Assembly: GCF_009870125.1 (NCBI RefSeq)
Contig: NC_046681.1
Coordinates: 12,351,001-12,415,000 of the forward strand
DNA: 64,000 nt
Source of the DNA: Drosophila pseudoobscura
Taxonomy: Eukaryota; Arthropoda; Insecta; Diptera; Drosophilidae
Direction of reading: 5' to 3'
Below are positions 1 through 12,420 of the stretch, piece after piece. Position 1 is the stretch's first letter; every line of letters starts with the position of its first letter. Under the pieces are notes generated by a model. That model searched no databases. It saw only the letters and a program-made list of their open reading frames with translations, and was not told the origin of the DNA. The position numbers and the translations under genes were made by a program.

Positions 1-226
1 GATTCTCTTTTGGATTTTTGTTCTTCACATTTTTCTTCCTTTCTATTTTGGTTATAGTTTTTGTTGAGGATTTTTCTGGTTATCCTTTTGCCTTTTCTGT
101 TGTCGATTCTGATTACTCTGAAGATCCTTCATCTTCCTGCATTATCGAAGTGGGTTCCATTCATTTAGCTTCCTCTGTTGGTTCTTCTGTCGATGTGTCT
201 TCTTCTTATTTTGGTGTCTCGTTGGG
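1..226 (-). other. 3' flank of the mucin-like gene: decayed continuation of its repeats
   Basis: Read on the minus strand beyond the TAA at 227-229, the same frame still spells a repeat-like product (PNETPK, then EEDTSTEEPTEEAK). It is broken by TAA near 212, TGA near 170 and further stops toward base 1, while Glu, Thr and Lys codons remain over-represented. Other repeat copies have GAA and TCA where this one has TAA. I therefore read this as former coding repeat now serving as 3' UTR or flank. No AATAAA is visible on this strand before the window edge. Confidence 0.5.
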
Positions 227-3200
227 TTATTCCTTTGATATGTGTCCTTCGAAGAAAGGTGCCCCGTCAGGTGCTTCCTGCGATGTGTGCTCTGATGATT
301 TAAGTTTCTCTGCAGGTTCTTCCTTGGATATGAATTCGGGTAATTTAGGTCCCCATGCAAGTTCTTCCTGCGATGTGTCTTCTTCTGATTTTGGTGTCTC
401 GTTTGGTTCTTCCTTCGATGTGTGCTCTTCTGATTTAAGTTTCTCTGCAGGTTCTTCCTTGGATATGAATTCGGGTAATTTAGGTCCCCATGCAAGTTCT
501 TCCTGCGATGTGTCTTCTTCTGATTTTGGTGTCTCGTTTGGTTCTTCCTTCGATGTGTGCTCTTCTGATTTAAGTTTCTCTGCAGGTTCTTCCTTGGATA
601 TGAATTCGGGTAATTTAGGTCCCCATGCAAGTTCTTCCTGCGATGTGTCTTCTTCTGATTTTGGTGTCTCGTTGGGTTCTTCCTTTGATATGTGTCCTTC
701 GAAGAAAGGTGCCCCGTCAGGTGCTTCCTGCGATGTGTCTTCTTCTGATTTTGGTGTCTCGTTGGGTTCTTCCTTTGATATGTGTCCTTCGAAGAAAGGT
801 GCCCCGTCAGGTGCGACCTGCGATGTGTGTTCTTCAGATTTGGGTGTCTCTGTGGCTTTTTCTTTCGATGTGTCTTCCTCTGATTTTGGTTTCTCTTTTT
901 GTTCTTCTGTCGATGTGTCTTCTTCTGATTTTGGTGTCTCGTTGGGTTCTTCCTTTGATATGTGTCCTTCGAAGAAAGGTGCCCCGTCAGGTGCGTCCTG
1001 CGATGTGTGTTCTTCTGATTTGGGTGTCTCTGTGGCTTTTTCTTTCGATGTGTCTTCCTCTGATTTTGGTTTCTCTTTTTGTTCTTCTGTCGATGTGTCT
1101 TCTTCTGATTTTGGTGTCTCGTTGGGTTTTTCCTTTGATATGTGTGGTTCGAAGAAAGGTGCCCCGTCAGGTGCTTCCTGCGATGTGTCTTCTTCTGATT
1201 TTGGTGTCTCGTTGGGTTCTTCCTTTGATATGTGTCCTTCGAAGAAAGGTGCCCCGTCAGGTGCGTCCTGCGATGTGTGTTCTTCTGATTTGGGTGTCTC
1301 TGTGGCTTTTTCTTTCGATGTGTCTTCCTCTGATTTTGGTTTCTCTTTTTGTTCTTCTGTCGATGTGTCTTCTTCTGATTTTGGTGTCTCGTTGGGTTCT
1401 TCCTTTGATATGTGTCCTTCGAAGAAAGGTGCCCCGTCAGGTGCTTCCTGCGATGTGTGCTCTGATGATTTAAGTTTCTCTGCAGGTTCTTCCTTCGATA
1501 TGAATTCGGGTAATTTAGGTCCCCATGCAAGTTCTTCCTGCGATGTGTCTTCTTCTGATTTTGGTGTCTCGTTGGGTTCTTCCTTTGATATGTGTCCTTC
1601 GAAGAAAGGTGCCCCGTCAGGTGCTTCCTGCGATATCTGTTCTTCTGATTTGGGTGTCTCTGTGGCTATTTCTTTCGATGTGTCTTCCTCTGATTTTGGT
1701 TTCTCTGATGAGTCCTCGTCTGTTGTGTTTTCTTCTGTTGTGTATTCTTCTTCTTTGAGTTTTTCTGTTGGGCCTTCTTCTATCTTGCCGTCTTCTGCTA
1801 TGTCTTCTTCTATTGCTTCTTCTTCTGTTGTGTACTCTTCTGTTGTTTCTTCTTCTGTTGTGTCTTCTTCAGTTGTGTCTTCTGCTGTTATGTCTTCTTC
1901 TGTTACGTCTTCTTCTTTTATGTCTGCTTCTGTTGTCGTTTCTTCTTCTATTGTGTTCTTCTCTATTGTTTGGTTTTCTGTTGTGTCTTCTTCTGTTATG
2001 TATTCTTCTGTTGTGTCCTTTTCTGTTGTTGATTTTTCTGTTGTTGCATTTTCTATTGTTTCTTCTTCAGCTGTGCTTTCTTCGGTTGTGTCTTCTTCGG
2101 TTGTGTCTTCGCCTGTTGTTGGTTTTTCTTGTGTGACTTCTTCTGTTGTTTCTTTTTCTGTTGTTTCTTCTTCTGTTATGTTCTCTTCTGCTGTGACTTC
2201 TTCTATTGTGTCCTCTACTGTTGCGTCCTCTTCTGTTATGTATTCTGCTATTGTGTCCTCTCCTGTTGTTGATTTTTCTGTTGTTGCATTTTCTATTGTT
2301 TCTTCTTCAGTTGTGCTTTTTTCTGTTGTTACTTCTTCTGTTGTGTTTTCTTCTGTTGTGTCCACTTCTGTTGTGTCTTCTTCTGTTGTGTCTTCTTCGG
2401 TTGTGTCTTCGCCTGTTGTTGGTTTTTCTGGTGTGACTTCTTCTGTTGTTTCTTTTTCTGTTGTTTCTTCTTCTGTTATGTTCTCTTCTGCTGTGACTTC
2501 TTCTATTGTGTCCTCTACTGTTGCGTCCTCTTCTGTTATGTATTCTTCTGTTGTGTCCTCTTCTGTTGTTGATTTTTCTGTTGTTGCATTTTCTATTGTT
2601 TCTTCTTCAGCTGTGTATCCTTCTGTTGTGTTCTCTTCGGTTGTGTCTTCGCCTGTTGTTAGTTTTTCTTTTGTTGGTTTTTCTGGTGTGACTTCTTCTG
2701 TTGTTTCTTTTTCTGTTGTTTCTTCTTCGGTTGTGTATTCTTCTGTTGTGTTCTCTTCTGTTGTGACTTCTTCTGTTCTGTCCTCTACTGTTGTGTCCTC
2801 TTCTGTTATGTATTCTTCTGTTGTGTCCTCTTCTGTTGTTGATTTTTCTGTTGTTGCATTTTCTATTGTTTCTTCTTCAGCTGTGTATTCTTCTGTTGTG
2901 TTCTCTTCGGTTGTGTCTTCTTCGGTTGTGTCTTCGCCTGTTGTTAGTTTTTCTTTTGTTGGTTTTTCTGGTGTGACTTCTTCTGTTGTTTCTTTTTCTG
3001 TTGTTTCTTCTTCGGTTGTGTATTCTTCAGTTGTGTTCTCTTCTGTTGTGACTTCTTCTGTTGTGTCCTCTACTGTTGTGTCCTCTTCTGTTATGTATTC
3101 TTCTGTTGTGTCCTCTTCTGTTGTTGATTTTTCTGTTGTTGCATTTTCTATTGTTTCTTCTTCAGCTGTGCTTTCTTCGGTTGTGTCTTCTTCGGTTGTG

Positions 3201-4738
3201 TCTTCGCCTGTTGTTGGTTTTTCTGGTGTGACTTCTTCTGTTGTTTCTTTTTGTGTTGTTTCTACTTCTGTTGTGTTTTCTTCGGTTGTGTCTTCGTCTG
3301 TTGTTGGTTTTTCTGTTGTATCTTCTTCTGTGGTGTATGCTTCTGTTGTGTCCTCTTCTGTTGTTTCTTCTTCTGTTGTGTCTTCTTCGGTTGTGTCTTC
3401 GTGTGTTGTTAGTTTTTCTGTTGTGTCCTCTTCTGTTGTATATTCATCTATCGTTTCTTCTGTTGTGTTTTCTTCTGTTGTGCTTTCTTCTGTCCTGTTT
3501 TCTTCTGTTGTGCTTTCTTCTGTTGTGTATTCTTCCGTGGTTTGGTTTTCTGTTGTGTATTTTTCTGTTGTGCTTTCTTCTGTTGTTCTTTCTTCTGTAG
3601 TATATTCTTCCGTGGTTGGTTTTTCTGTTGTATATTCTTCTGTTGTGCTTTCTTCTGTTGTGTTTTCTTCTGTTGTGCTTTCTTCTGTTCTGTTTTCTTC
3701 TGTTGTGTATTCTTCCGTGGTTGGTTTCTCTGTTGTGTATTCTTCTGTTGTGTATTCTTCTGTTGTGCTTTCTTCTGTTGTGTATTCTTCTGTTGTGCTT
3801 TCTTCTGTTGTGTATTCTTCTGTGGTTGGTTTTTCTGTTGTTGTTTTTCCTGTTGTGTATTCTTCTGTTGAGCTTTCTTCTGTTGTGTCTTCTTCTGTTG
3901 TGTCTTCTTCTGTTGTAACTTCTTCTGATGTTTCTTTTTGCGTTGTGTCTTCTGCGGTTGTGACTTCGTTTGTTGTGCCTGTTTCTGTTGTGGGTTCTTC
4001 TGTGGTTTTTTCTTGTGCTGTTGATTTTTCTGTTGTGTCTCTTTCTGTTATGTCTTCTTTTGCTGTGTCTGCTTCGGTTGTTGGTTTTTCTGTTGTGTCT
4101 TCTTCTGTTGTGACTTCCTCTGTGGTTGTTTTTTCTGTTGTTGTTTTTTCTGTTGTGTCTTCTTCTGTTGTTGGCGTTTCTGTTGTTGGCTTTTCTGTTG
4201 TTGGTTTTTCTGTTGTTGGCATTTCTGTTGTTGGCATTTCTGTTATTGGTTTTTCTGTTATGTCTAATTTTGTTGTAGATTTTGCTGTTGTGTCTTCTGG
4301 TATTGAAGGATGTGGCGTCCCTTGATTCTTGACAATTGTTTCACACCATGGTTCTTTCCCAATTATGTGACATTCACCATCCACAATATTCGGGGCCTTA
4401 TAAGCTATTACATAGATAAATAATTAATATAAATTATAACATGGCGGATAAATTACTCACGGGGTAACTTCGCCTGCTTTCTCAAACACATTACAAGATC
4501 GTATGTACAATTTGATGGTATTGTAAACCAGCATTTTCGTTTTGGATCTAATGCACAAAAGGGCTGTACGAAATCCCTCCGACTGATACACAATTCAAGA
4601 CACCGGTTTTTACGTCCATTATGTCCATCAATGGTAATCAGAACTTGAGATAATTATAGGGTACATTGAGGTATTTATACATGAACTATATTTTTGTCTG
4701 GCGAGATTACCTACAAGAGTCAGCAGATGCGACCTCAT
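227..4738 (-). CDS. Secreted mucin-like protein: eight-Cys module plus Thr/Glu repeat tail (3 exons)
   Basis: The CDS joins 4738-4711, 4643-4461 and 4404-227 on the minus strand (28 + 183 + 4178 nt, 1,462 codons plus TAA). Introns are 67 and 56 nt with GTAATC/CAAG and GTGAGT/TAG ends, both phase 1. Residues 1-14 are a hydrophobic signal peptide (MRSHLLTLVV-LITI). Cysteines fall at 24, 28, 39, 47, 55, 62, 82 and 91. From about residue 105 to 965 the protein is a five-residue TTEE-x type repeat; from about 965 to 1462 it is a 15-residue repeat of the PKSEEDTSxEE type. Thr density suggests O-glycosylation and the chain is very acidic. I chose this start because it gives a signal peptide and the same exon structure as the genes at 46.4-48.2 kb. 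Function is not known to me; a glue, mucus or eggshell-like secreted role is inferred. The last repeat copy carries nonsense codons, so the end may be polymorphic. Repeat collapse in the assembly is possible. Confidence 0.8.
230..1725 (-). repeat. 45-bp (15-residue) coding tandem repeat, about 33 units
   Basis: This is the C-terminal part of the mucin-like gene. Units begin with Pro and follow PKSEEDTSxEExxEx. Variant units (PFFEGHISKEEPNET, PKLPEFISKEEPAEK) alternate with the basic unit, giving higher-order 90- and 135-bp periodicity. Blocks are nearly identical at nucleotide level (for example 361-600), implying recent unequal exchange or gene conversion. Confidence 0.9.
1726..4290 (-). repeat. 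15-bp (5-residue) Thr/Glu coding tandem repeat
   Basis: Minus-strand codons spell pentapeptides such as TTEED, TTEEY, TTEKP and STTEE; on the plus strand this appears as endless TTCTTCTGTTGTG. Larger duplicated blocks are visible: around 2130-2300, 2430-2600, 2690-2860 and 2970-3150 near-identical segments recur. The array therefore expanded at the 15-bp level and again in blocks of roughly 300 bp. Confidence 0.9.
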
Positions 4739-4970
4739 CGCTCACAGCTCAACAAGAAGGACCGATGACTACCGTAGAACTAATGTGGAGACGAGATTTC
4801 GCATGTCCGCACGATTTGTGTCGGATTTGACATGCCTATCCGTATAGTTCTTGAATTTGATTAGAGATAGGTTGATACAATATGATTTTACGGTAGGAAT
4901 ACACTTCGAATTTCTTAGTATTTGACCTATTATAACAATTCCATGGATCATACGGAGTGGAATTTTTGTT
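4739..4970. other. Upstream flank of the mucin-like gene
   Basis: This should hold the promoter and short 5' leader of the minus-strand gene. Unlike the small paralogues, I see no strong TATAAA 30-60 bases upstream of the ATG; the nearest TATA-like sequence is ACTATACGG near 4840-4850 (minus strand). Nothing else is recognisable. Confidence 0.3.
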
Positions 4971-5640
4971 TTGTATTTATATGTACATATTTTATTTTCT
5001 TTTTGTATTATTATTTTTTCACATATTTTATTATTCTTTTTAGTTGCTTATTATTTTTACTATTTATAAAATAATATTTTGTACCGTATTTTTTAATAAA
5101 CCTACTTTTTATTACTACTTACTACTTAAAATTTTTTTTATTTTAATAATTTTTAAAATTTTTTTTATTTTTTTTTTTGTATTTTTCCTTTTTTATAATT
5201 TTTACTTTTTTCATTATTTTAATTATGCTAATTTTTTAAAATTATTTTGGTTATTTTAATTTGTTGTATTATTTTAGTTTATTTTTGTAGTTAATTTACT
5301 TTTTTATAATTTTAGTTTATTTTTTTAATCCATTTACTTTTTCATAATTTTAGTTTATTTTTTTAATTAATTTACTTTCTTATAATTTTACTTTATTTTT
5401 TTAATTCATTTACTTTTTTATAATTTTACTTTATTTTTTTTAATTCATTTACTTTTTTATAATTTTAATTTATTTTTTAATTCATTTACTTTTTTATCAT
5501 TTGAATTTTGGTATATTCAAACTTAAATTTTGAATTTTTAAATCATTTTTTAATTTTGTATTTATTTTTTTTAAATTTGTTTTGTCTTATTTTAATTTAT
5601 TAATTTGGTTTTATTTGTTTAATTGTTGATTGGCAAAACA
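4971..5640. repeat. T-rich region with a 38-bp tandem array
   Basis: The region is almost entirely T/A. Between 5291 and 5500 a unit of about 38 bp (ttaattcatttactttttta plus a T-rich remainder) recurs six times, starting near 5291, 5325, 5363, 5401, 5440 and 5477. Open frames here are low-complexity Phe/Leu runs and not genes. Confidence 0.7.
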
Positions 5641-8600
5641 TAATTGAACTAAACTCTTAATGCAATGAGTAATGGTAAAATATTATTTATATGGATAGAC
5701 GGCACTGAATAATATGCTACCCGGCTTGTCTGTGAAGTTGTTGCACTGTGAAAAATCTTCATGGAAATGCGGATCAAAAAACATCAGCTAATCCACCATC
5801 AACACATTTGCAAGTGTCTGGAAAAACGTTCAGCGTTCATTGTTCAATGCTCTCTCTCTTTCTCAGAAATTCCGTCAACAATTTTAAGTCAATTGTGTAA
5901 GGTCATTTCCCATTTCAATGAAATACCTATAGAAGTTCTGTTCGGTTTTGATTCTGCACTGTTCTGCTGTGTCCTGGTTCTGGTTCTGCTGCTGGTACTC
6001 GTTCTCGTTGAGGTCCTCCTTCTCCTTCTGCTTCATCTTGTTCTTGTTCTTGTTGCGGTTTAATGGATTTGCAGTTTGCAGTTCCTTAACAATTCCATGT
6101 TATTTTCGCTTTTTTACGTTTTCCTTTTCGCGCTTTGCCCTTTTAGTGTTGGAGTAGAATTTCCCCAACATTTTTTTCTCATCGTTTATCCCCATTCTCC
6201 TATTCTTCTTTTTTTTGTATTTTGGTAATTGCTGGCCATTGTTGTTGCTGGCTGCAGCAGAAGCAGCGATTGCAGGGCGAACTTTCCCCAATGGAGTTAA
6301 CAATTGTATAGCATTGTGCGAGTAAAGTAAACTCTTTAAATATCCCCAGGACGAGCTCCCAACCTGTGCTCCTCCCCCATCCCAAGCACAGTTATCAATC
6401 GAAGACAAAATCAAGGACAAAGTTTACTTCTTTTTCGCCGGTGGGTGGGCAAAATCTGTGCCAGCAAATTAACTCGTACCCAAACACGTATCTAATTTCA
6501 TTTTCACTACATGTGAGGCACATAAAAAACTAATTCAAAGCTCTCAATATAATTTATATCCTATCTGGACAACAAACAAGCCAACAAAAAACAGGAAAGG
6601 AATCGTGCAGAGCAAAAGGACCAAAGGGAACAGGGGACACGGCTCAATCGCACACAGCAATCAGGCCAAAAAGGCGAAAGATATATATATATATATATTT
6701 TTTGTTTGTAATTTTTATGACCCCAAAAGACACATCAATTCCGAAGGGCAGAGATCTCCCCGAACAAAGGACACCCCGAAGAGGTGCAGTCGCCGTAGCC
6801 GAAGGAAACTTATTTAAAGATGTAAGCGCAATAAAAAAAAAATAAAAATACAACTTTTACCACCCCCGAAATGTTTGCTCTTCTCCGGGCATTGGACGCC
6901 TCTCTCCTGCCCGATTCCCGACTATAAACTGTTCCAAGTTCCATGTTATCTAAAGTGTTAAATCACCTGATGCCGTCAGCATGAAATTTACGCACATAAA
7001 TCTTTCGAGGGCCAGGCCCAAAGTCCAAAACTGAGAATCGTCGACAAAAAAAAACCAAACATAAGCAGGACACGGGCCAAAAAAAAAACACACACACACA
7101 CAGAGCCGAAGAGGCAACAACTTGTGGGCTAGGAAAGCCGAGGGTTGCCCGAGAATCGCCATCTATGAGGGACCGTGCATCATAGGGCAACTCTTTGGGC
7201 AACCCTCTGCATATGAGTTGTTTAAAAAGGTTGCCCGAGTAGGCCGTTGACAGTCTACAGTCCCAGAGTCTAGAGCGTGCCTCCATTTTCACCCTATTCC
7301 CGACCCTTCTCCCTGCCTCCCTGGGACGGGGCGGGGCTAAAAAGGTTACGTGTGCCAATGCGTGAGGGCGGGGGAGGCAAGGGCTTGGTCCGACTTAGTT
7401 TGTGTATATTTTATAGCTTTATAAAAGCGCTTTGACCTGTCGAAGTTGATCGGGGTCCCGGGGTCACTGCCAAGAGATGCATGGATGTCTGGATTTTCGG
7501 GGGCTATCATTTGCCCATTGCCCCGTTGATTGATGCGGGCAATGGGGCTCTGCACGGGTGTTCAGGGCTAAGGCTGCGTTGGGCCTTTCGATTGGAAGGA
7601 AGTGCGCGTGATGGGCCTTGGGGGGAGGATGCAGAGGAAGCTGTTCAAATAGTTTCGCAATTGCTTGCCATTCAAGCCAACTCAGCTCGATTGCTTCTGC
7701 CTTTGTTTTGCGCCGTTGTCGCTGATGCTGCCACTTCTCTAAACCACTGCCTCGTCCCACTCTTCGCCCTTTTTCCGCATTTCTTCGCCCGTCTACTTGA
7801 TGTTTTTTAACGACAAAAGCGTTAAACTTTTGCTGCCCCCCCGTGCACCTGGCCAAAAGTGGGTGGATTAGAGGCTGATGCGGGGGCCGGGGGCAGGGGG
7901 CAGGAGGAGCCCTATCAGTGGCAGTGGCAACATCAGCCAACAGCAAAATCAACAAACGGCGCAGTAAAACAGCAGCAAAGCCAGCGGAAAAATAAGAGAA
8001 AACCGTTAAGAATAATATAGAACATGATTCGATGGGCGAATACCCTGGAAATACACAATCTACCACATAGGAAATCGCACATACCAAAGCCCTTTAGGTC
8101 CAGCTATTTCTCTCCGTTTTGGGCCCGTACAAATGGGACAATCTATAGGATTTTTATTATATATCACAGCTCTATAAATATAACTCTACCACACAGTAGT
8201 CTCTTGTATTTAGTTCTGAGGATAGGAGGAGGATTCCGTCCTCTAAGGAGAACAGACTCTAAAATCTGTATCCCTCTTTCATGGCTATTTTCGTATTGAA
8301 TAAACATCGATCCACTCTTACATTGCATACATAACCTATATAGCCCCGTTCTCTCGGGGATTACTGGGTGTACAAAAAACACAGTAACTGGCATTATAAC
8401 ACAAACAAAAACAGGAAAACGATGCGCATTGCAGTAGAGCAAGGGGGGGGGCAGAGCAAGTGTATTGGTAGTTAGGGAGCCATGGGGCAGAGGGCAGAGG
8501 GCAGGGGGCACGGCGCTTTGATGCAGGGGTGGGGGCTAAGGGGGCTAAAGCCAAGGGCGAGCGGGGCAGTGGCGGATGCTTTGGCAAACGGTTAATGTAA

Positions 8601-10735
8601 TGAAAATGGCTGGCGACAATAAAAACAACATTCGATGTGTGGCAGAAGAGGGCCGCCGCTCCGCTCCGCCCGCTGGCTGCTATCGAGGGTGGTGCCGCGA
8701 TGACGACGTTTATGCGACTCTGCCAATTGGTAAAAGTTACACTTTTCTTTCCTTTCATTCTCTCTCTTTCCTGCCCTTCCTAAAGCGTTTTAGTCCTCAA
8801 CAATCAAGTCAAAGGTGAGCAGGAGGAAAGGAAAAGTACCATCTTTTGTAATGACACTCGTAAGAAAATGATTCAAATTGGCCACAGTTTGCTGCTGCTG
8901 CAGCATTAACAACTGTTCGAAGTTCGAAATTGAGTTGAAGAGGAAAAAGAGCCCCACAGACAGGAGGACGATGCAGAATGCCTTGTGTGCCTCGACAAAA
9001 AGTGCCTCGAACAAGTATGAAAAGCCTGACAGCAGATATAAGCAACTATACACCTTTGATGGCATGAAAAGAGAGAAATAATGATGCTTAAGGTGGCTTC
9101 AACCATAAATAAAAAATCCCATAATTAAATACAAATCTCTCTATACGATTAAGAGACATATGCCAATGCCTCTCTATGAAAAAACCACCTTAAATCATGA
9201 TCCTTTGATGCTTTCAATGTTTAAAAGATTTCGTTTCTGTTTTTCGGTTCAGTTATCTGTTTTGGAATGCTACCCCAGAGACCTCTAACAATGCCAAAAT
9301 CGAAATGAAAGAGTTAGCCAAGAGGCAAACAGAAGGAGGCAGAGAGAGAGAGAGAGGAAGTGTGGCAAGAGCTGCCTGCGGAATTACCTTGGCAAAAACT
9401 TGCCGACAACTTTGTGCATTTGCCCCCTGGCATCTCTCTCTCTCTCTCTCTGTGCACCCAATGGACTGTGTGTGTGTGTGTGTGCAACATGGTAGGAGCC
9501 AATAATGAAAAACTACTTCAACATGCAATAAAGCAAAGTGGCAGGTTTTTTGAAAGCAGAATACGAATAATAATGAATTAATTGATTACAGTTTAAATGG
9601 GAGCAGAAACCGAGGAGAAGGTCTTTCATTCAGCGGGCAGTGGGTGGCACTTCTGCAAATAGAAAACCCCGTTTGGAAAAAGGTGCAATCAAACAGCGAA
9701 AACCAAACTCCAAAGCCGGCACCACACACACACACACACACACACACATCAAGGGTATAATAGGATGAAAGCCCCGCAATGAACTTTACCTAATGAAAGG
9801 TATTTTGATACCTAAATAGAGATATTGCTACATGCTCTAATGCTACTGGTGCCCCCACCCCCCTCCACCCCTCTGTATCACCCTCCAAAAAAACTCGAAA
9901 CACTCGTCGAAGAGGCAGTCTAATTAAAATTTAATTGCACATCTAAACGAAATTTACTATAAACAAGTGGATGGGTGGTGGCGGGCCGTATTCGAACAAA
10001 CAAGAGAGCGCTCAATAAGCGTGTTCGTTCGGGGGCGCAAAAGATAGACAGCCAAATATCACGCATACGCATGGGTGTACGCGTATAAATGAATCCACAC
10101 CGTTGAAGAGCAAGAACAATCGCTTGATGAGTGCCATAGATACACTATTTGGAAGGAAGGGGAGCAAGGAAGGAAGAAGTTAATGAAACATTCCCTCCCA
10201 CGGGGGTGGCATTCCCTTGAGATGGGTTTTAATACCTTTGTAAAGGTAAAAGGAAATACTTGCCACAGCGAAAATTCAAACAAATCGTATACATAACAAT
10301 TAAATCCGCACACCCCACTAATTAAAGGGTATTGAAATGCCATTATTTGATATTAAATTCAATTGCATAATGCAGGAATGCAGCTGTCTGGCTGGCAAGT
10401 GGCAGAATACACCATCGATAGATGGACAAAAACATTTTACCCAAAATACTTTTACAACATACAATTTTAAGCAAAAAATACACACACCCACACGGGCAGG
10501 GGGCATGGGGCATGGGGCAGAGGGTGCATGGACATGGACATGGACATAGATGGAGCTGTGTATAGTTCATAGAAAACTCTGCGCCAAAAACTATTCTTTA
10601 CATAATTTATACAAAATTTGTGCACTAATTGCAATAGTTAATGCAGATTTCAACCGCATTTGAATGTTGTACGTGCCATGGCGCCTGCATAGCGCCATCA
10701 ACCTCCCCCCGCCCCTGCCCCCTGCCCTCCCCGCC

Positions 10736-10767
<32 letters not shown>

Positions 10768-11570
10768 ACCAGCGACCGCAAAATATCTCATTTACATACA
10801 ACAGACAGAAGGACACCCGCACTGGGGGATTCTGCGGAGCAAGAGAGAGGGACAGGAGAGTGCCACTGACCAAAGAGTGAACAGCTGTGGACCGCTCATG
10901 TGAATTGCATGAAGTGCTGCCACGTGCTACTCCTCCTCCACCTCCGCCCCCTTCTTTTTGCAGCAGCAGCATCAAAGAGAGTGGTGGCCACTGAACCAAA
11001 CAGTAACACGAGCAACCGCAATTGATTTTCAAGGGGCATGGCCGCGCGCGGGCGGAGTACACGAGGCTGCTGTATCATGTTTGGCGAATAACTGTTCTTT
11101 TACCACTTTATTAAATTACACGTTCCGCCCCCCCCCCTCCCACAGAAAACCAATAAAAATAACAGCACAAAAAAACCAAAATCCCAGACAAGTTTAATAT
11201 ATTTAGATTCTACTCGTTTTTAGGGGCAGAGTCGCCCTGGGGGATTTTTTAAGGTTACAGAAAATGTGCAGTTAGAATCACAGAAGAATTGGTATAAGGG
11301 ATTTAAAGTTTAAAGTATTGATAATAGATAGAATTTATTTGTACTTACCGATGGCGTAATTGTTATAGAGCTAAAGCTGAGATTATCCCATAATGAGACT
11401 TTGTTTTTTATCAGAATTAGTTACAAAAGCAAGTCTATATTTATTGATAGATGAGCTCAACACATACATACCATACTCCATTATTTTATAGTAGGTACAT
11501 TTTTGTTAGTCTCATGCTATTAAATATTGTGTAAATTTAGAATGTCTGTAATTGATATTATCTCTTTGGA
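5641..11570. other. Non-coding DNA with microsatellites
   Basis: No frame shows sustained protein-like composition. It holds poly-T/A tracts, (AT)n near 6681, (CA)n at 7090-7103 and 9723-9748, (GA)n/(CT)n near 9344 and 9435, (TG)n near 9469, (CTG)n near 10737, and G-rich imperfect repeats of the GGGGCA type at 7880-7905, 8480-8515 and 10495-10525. It is probably intergenic or intronic. Confidence 0.5.
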
Positions 11571-12420
11571 AAATATATGCAATTTCTTCTTATTAACAAA
11601 TAAAATATTTTCAATAGTTGAAAAAATGTTGAAAAGTTAGAAAAATTATAAGAAATTTAATTAAATTTCAAAATAAATTTTTCATATAATGCACAGTAAA
11701 TGTTCATAATTAAGTCATAGAAACGTACAGATATTGGAGGATCAGCCAGGATCAGGTCTAGGATATTAGTTACATAAATAATACAAGGTCTCAAATCGTA
11801 AACCTAATAGTTTTAACGAAAACATTATTTTATTGGATTTTATTATTATAAGAAATGTAAGAAAAAATCAATGTTTCATACATATGTATAATGCCGAGTA
11901 AAATTCCAAACAATGGGATGGTCTTTGAGGTACAAATAACAGATATAAAAGGGTCAGGCAGAAGTCTAGGATATTAATTACTTAAATAATGAAAAATTGT
12001 TTAAATAATATTTTCAGCGAAGGCTTTCTTTAACTGGATTAAAGCCTATCTTTTATTGGATTACAAAATAAAGAAACACGACTTTAAATGGCATACAAAT
12101 TATCTTAAAAGGTGGATAAAACTACGACTTACCAAAATAAAATATTTTAGAAGTATTAAGCATCATCATGAAGGTTCCATTTTAAATATTATGCCAAAGC
12201 ACTTAACATGGAGAGTATCTAAAATAAAGATTAAAGAATTTAGTGAGTGAATAAATTGTAATTTTTTTAAAGATATCACAGAAACGGGATAAAAATGCAT
12301 TCTATATTATTTATGGAAAGTAAAAGTTTGTTGACTGCATTAAAACTCACAGATTTCCCACCAAATTCATAAAAAACAGAGAGACTTATTTAAATCATTT
12401 AATTTGCATTAAATATAAAT
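11571..12420. other. AT-rich non-coding DNA with a diverged direct repeat
   Basis: A stretch beginning gtctaggatattagttac near 11755 recurs with changes near 11968 (gtctaggatattaattac), each followed by a similar aaataat tail. The spacing is about 213 bp. No coding signal is present. It may be a relic of a local duplication or an old mobile element. Confidence 0.4.

Noticed and set aside
142..1530. 462-codon minus-strand frame rich in His, Lys and Asn
   Set aside because: It is the shifted reading of the 45-bp array in the mucin exon; the frame used by the gene joins to the signal-peptide and cysteine exons, this one does not.
4672..4680. TATAAATAC on the minus strand as a TATA box for the mucin gene
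   Set aside because: It lies within intron 1; using it would remove the signal peptide and leave no in-frame ATG before the cysteine module.
7464..8087. 207-codon minus-strand frame
   Set aside because: Composition is Pro/Ala/His-rich from GC-rich non-coding DNA, with no family resemblance and no splice context.
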